This document shows positions 34,809-37,764 of a DNA stretch of 37,764 bases, piece after piece (the first letter of the stretch is position 1; each line of letters starts with the position of its first letter). The notes beneath the pieces are model-generated. The model was not told the DNA's origin. It did no database searches and saw nothing but the letters and a program-made list of their open reading frames with translations. The stretch is from Phycisphaerae bacterium. GTDB taxonomy: Bacteria > Planctomycetota > Phycisphaerae > Tepidisphaerales > Tepidisphaeraceae. A program made the position numbers and the translations under genes. The DNA lies in contig JACMML010000342.1 of the NCBI GenBank assembly GCA_014379105.1, positions 1 to 37,764 of the forward strand, read 5' to 3'.

Positions 34809-35999
34809 TCACAGCGAGGCGATGAGGTCGATCACACGGTCAACGCCCTGATCCCACTCGGCCGCGGAAATATTGATCGGCGGCGCGAGGCGGATCACCT
34901 TTTTACTTGTGATGTTGGTGATCAAACCCTTCGCCAGGGACTTGGCGACAAAATCCACCGGCTCGGCCGCTAGCTCAATGCCGATGAACAGTCCTCGGCC
35001 GCGCACTTCGGCGACCTTCGAACCGACAGCCGAACTCGATTTAAATTTGGCGCGCGCGGCTTCACCCAGATTCGCGGCGTGCTGGACCAGATCATCCCGC
35101 TCAATGACATCAAAGATCGTCCGGCTCACCGCCATGCAGATCGCGTTGCCGCCGAGCGTGCAGCCGTGTTTTCCAGGAACCAGCAATGCGGCGATTTCGG
35201 GCACGGCAAACATCACGCCCACCGGCAGACCGCCGCCGACCGCTTTGCCGAGCGTCATAATGTCGGGCGTCACGCCGTCGTATTGATGCGCAAACCATCG
35301 TCCGGTACGCCCGCAGCCGGTCCAGACTTCGTCGAAAATCAGCGTCAGCCCGCGCGCATCGCACAACGCACGGACTTTGGCGACATGTCCAGGCGGATAC
35401 ACGTTGATGCCGCCTTCTCCTTGAATGGGCTCCATGATGATGCTGCAGGTTTCATCGTCGACCGCGGCCTCGATCGCGCCGTAGTCATTTGCGTCAATAT
35501 TGGCGAATCCCGGCACCGCGGGACCAAAACCATCTTTAACCGCAGGGTTGCCCGTCGCGGCAATCATTGCCAGCGAACGTCCGTGGAAGCTCTTCATCAG
35601 CGAGATCGTCTTCCACTTCTTTCCGCCGTCCTTTAGGCCACGCAGGCGCGCGAGTTTGATCGCCGCCTCATTGGCTTCGAGGCCGCTGTGACAAAAGAAC
35701 GCTCGCCCGTCGAACGCGTGTTTTTTCAATCGCTCGGCAAATTCGATCTGCGGCTCGCTGTACAGCGCGTTACCGACATGCCAGAGCTTTCGCGCCTGCG
35801 CCGTGGCCGCCTCAACCAATTCCGGATGACAATGGCCCAGAATCGCCCCGCCAAATCCTGCAAATAAGTCCAGATACTTGCGGCCATCGGTGTCCCAGAC
35901 GTGGGTTCCCTCACCGCGCGCCATGACGACGGGAGACCGACCATAATTCTGGATCAATACCTCACCCGCGCGGCGAAGTAATTTCTGCGTATCCGACAT
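34809..35999 (-). CDS. argD: Class III aminotransferase, acetylornithine aminotransferase-like
   Basis: GEGTHVWDTDGRKYLDLFAGFGGAILGHCHPELVEA, FCHSGLEANEAAIKLAR, SFHGRSLAMIAATGNPA, LIFDEVWTGCGRTGRWFAHQ, TLGKAVGGGLPVGVM. Start at MSDTQKLL. Confidence 0.9.
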   Translation of the reverse strand: MSDTQKLLRRAGEVLIQNYGRSPVVMARGEGTHVWDTDGRKYLDLFAGFGGAILGHCHPELVEAATAQARKLWHVGNALYSEPQIEFAERLKKHAFDGRAFFCHSGLEANEAAIKLARLRGLKDGGKKWKTISLMKSFHGRSLAMIAATGNPAVKDGFGPAVPGFANIDANDYGAIEAAVDDETCSIIMEPIQGEGGINVYPPGHVAKVRALCDARGLTLIFDEVWTGCGRTGRWFAHQYDGVTPDIMTLGKAVGGGLPVGVMFAVPEIAALLVPGKHGCTLGGNAICMAVSRTIFDVIERDDLVQHAANLGEAARAKFKSSSAVGSKVAEVRGRGLFIGIELAAEPVDFVAKSLAKGLITNITSKKVIRLAPPINISAAEWDQGVDRVIDLIASL

Positions 36000-36087
36000 C
36001 CGAAACTCCAATCTTGTCGAACCGGGAAGATTACCAGACCATGCGTACACGGGCTACCATTTCGCGACTACCCGAATGAGGCCGACT

Positions 36088-37101
36088 ATGAAAAAACTCC
36101 GATGGGGCATTCTTGGCACCGGCAACATCGCCAGACAGTTCGCCGCAGGCGTGATGGAATCGGATCGTGGCGAATTGGCGACCGTGGGATCGCGGTCCGC
36201 CGGAGCCGCCAATAGTTTTGCTGCAAAGTTCACCATCCCGCACGCTCATGGAAGCTATGACGCCATGCTTGCAAGCGCCGATGTCGACGCGATCTATATC
36301 AGTCTGCCCAACACGATGCACCACGAATGGACCATCAAAGCCTTGCAGGCCGGCAAGCACGTACTGTGCGAGAAACCGATCGGCGTAACGCTCGCCGAGG
36401 CGCAGGAGATGTTTGATGTAGCCAATCACTGCGGGAAAGTGCTGATTGAGGCTTTCATGTACCGTGCCCATCCGCAAACCCTCAAGGTGATGGAGCTGGT
36501 CCGGTCGGGCGTCGTCGGTCAGGTTAACCTGATCAGGACCAGCTTCTGCTACAGAGTCCGCAAGACCGAAGGCAACATTCGCTTCAATGCCGGGCTGGCA
36601 GGAGGCGCGCTGATGGACGTCGGCTGCTACTGCCTGAGCTTCTCCCGCCTCGTGGCCGGCGAGGAGCCGACGACCCTCGCTGCGGTGTCGCGAACGCACC
36701 AGTCCGGCGTGGATGAGCAGACGTCGGTGATCGCGCGATTTCCCGGCGGCGCGGTTGCGGAATTTACTGTCGGGATGATGACACAGGCCGACAACACCGC
36801 GTACATTTGCGGCGACGAAGGCTATCTCAGGATCCCTGTACCGTGGAAGCCTGTGCCCGGAAAGGGGGAGATCATTCTCGCTCACTCGACACCGCCGCGG
36901 CAGGATTCGCCGGGAACTGCGCCCGTGGTGCCGCAACCCGTCAGCTATCCCATTGATGACCCGCGGCCTCTCTACGCGATCGAGGCCGACGCATTCTCGG
37001 CGGCCGTTCTCGATTCCGCCGCGCCGTTTGTTTCCACCGCCGAGACGCTTGGTAACATGGCGGCCCTTGAAACACTTCGGAAGCAAATCTTTGCGCGATG
37101 A
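36088..37101 (+). CDS. Gfo/Idh/MocA family oxidoreductase
   Basis: LRWGILGTGNIARQFAAGV, YISLPNTMHHEWTIKALQAGKHVLCEKPIGVTLAEAQEM. ATG at 36076 is an alternative start. Confidence 0.94.
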   Translation: MKKLRWGILGTGNIARQFAAGVMESDRGELATVGSRSAGAANSFAAKFTIPHAHGSYDAMLASADVDAIYISLPNTMHHEWTIKALQAGKHVLCEKPIGVTLAEAQEMFDVANHCGKVLIEAFMYRAHPQTLKVMELVRSGVVGQVNLIRTSFCYRVRKTEGNIRFNAGLAGGALMDVGCYCLSFSRLVAGEEPTTLAAVSRTHQSGVDEQTSVIARFPGGAVAEFTVGMMTQADNTAYICGDEGYLRIPVPWKPVPGKGEIILAHSTPPRQDSPGTAPVVPQPVSYPIDDPRPLYAIEADAFSAAVLDSAAPFVSTAETLGNMAALETLRKQIFAR

Positions 37102-37113
37102 CGGGGTGGCCGC

Positions 37114-37764
37114 ATGCTGAGTAAAACCGCACTCATCACGGGCATCACCGGGCAGGACGGCTCTTATCTCGCGGAATTTCTGTTGAGTAAAGGTTATCAA
37201 GTCCACGGAATCATTCGCCGCAGCAGCTCGTTCAACACCCAGCGCATCGAACATCTCTATCGTGATATTCACGACCCCGAGCGCCGGGTCCATCTGCACT
37301 ACGGCGATCTCATCGACGGCACCGGCCTGCGCGAGACGCTCACCCGCGTTAAACCGAACGAGGTTTATAATCTTGGCGCACAATCCCACGTGCGCGTGAG
37401 TTTCGATCAGCCGGTTTATACGGTGCAGTGTGACGCGCTGGGCACCATCGGGCTGCTTGAAGCCATCCGCGATATCCAGAACACCTACGGCCGGCCGATT
37501 AAGTTTTATCAGGCGTCCAGCAGTGAAATGTACGGCAAGGTGCGCCAGACGCCGCAGAACGAAGAGACGCCGTTTCACCCGCGCTCGCCTTACGGTTGCG
37601 CGAAGGTATTCAGTTATTGGCAGACCGTAAACTACCGCGAGGGTTACGGTATGCACGCCAGCAACGGCATCCTTTTTAACCATGAATCGCCCCGCCGCGG
37701 TGAGACATTCGTCACGCGCAAAATCACCCGCGCCGCCGGACGCATCAAGGAAGGCCTGCAGAGC
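37114..37764 (+). CDS. gmd: GDP-mannose 4,6-dehydratase, 5' part (truncated by window end)
   Basis: Translated by hand from ATG 37114: [49 protein letters not shown]...[15 protein letters not shown]...[10 protein letters not shown]...[21 protein letters not shown]. Not in the ORF track because it has no stop in the window. Confidence 0.96.
   Translation, partial: MLSKTALITGITGQDGSYLAEFLLSKGYQVHGIIRRSSSFNTQRIEHLYRDIHDPERRVHLHYGDLIDGTGLRETLTRVKPNEVYNLGAQSHVRVSFDQPVYTVQCDALGTIGLLEAIRDIQNTYGRPIKFYQASSSEMYGKVRQTPQNEETPFHPRSPYGCAKVFSYWQTVNYREGYGMHASNGILFNHESPRRGETFVTRKITRAAGRIKEGLQS

Noticed and set aside
36031-37683. 550 aa - strand ORF
   Set aside because: Antisense to the Gfo/Idh/MocA gene and gmd, both strongly recognisable.
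1-37764. CRISPR arrays, rRNA, tRNA, transposases, toxin-antitoxin or phage genes
   Set aside because: None recognised on either strand; a dedicated scan (tRNAscan-SE, Infernal, CRISPRCasFinder, ISfinder) would be needed to be certain.

Overview
The window (~37.8 kb) is gene-dense, GC-rich bacterial chromosome. Gene content and the 'LEPRR'-like N-terminus of the subtilase suggest a planctomycete (Phycisphaerae-like) host; that assignment is inference. Most of it is core metabolism and housekeeping: dapA 3' end, fused aroD-aroE, a polyferredoxin, tandem clpP genes, a DUF89 phosphatase-like protein, an SDR, rnc, hom, an apgM/ThrB2-like gene, a subtilase, nadB, a lone nuoC, zwf, rfbA-rfbB-rfbD, an alkA-like glycosylase coupled to a siroheme nitrite/sulfite reductase, a YggS family gene, a methyltransferase, an amidohydrolase, rhaB, trpF, argD-like, a Gfo/Idh/MocA oxidoreductase and the 5' part of gmd (missing from the ORF track because it runs off the window). 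The clearest accessory element is a visibly more A/T-rich insert (~10.06-12.4 kb) between hom and the apgM-like gene. It carries a ParA-type ATPase and an overlapping small protein with a SAP/HeH-like helical segment, preceded by a hexamer tandem repeat. Other points of interest: a possible membrane-anchored SAP-like protein (29313-30296), a methyltransferase overlapping both neighbours, a reductase/DNA-glycosylase TGATG pair, an rfb cluster lacking rfbC, a long nested inverted repeat between dapA and aroDE, a second inverted repeat between nadB and nuoC, and an in-frame N-terminal extension of the apgM-like gene. No rRNA, tRNA, CRISPR array or transposase was recognised. All assignments come from reading the sequence; no database search was run.
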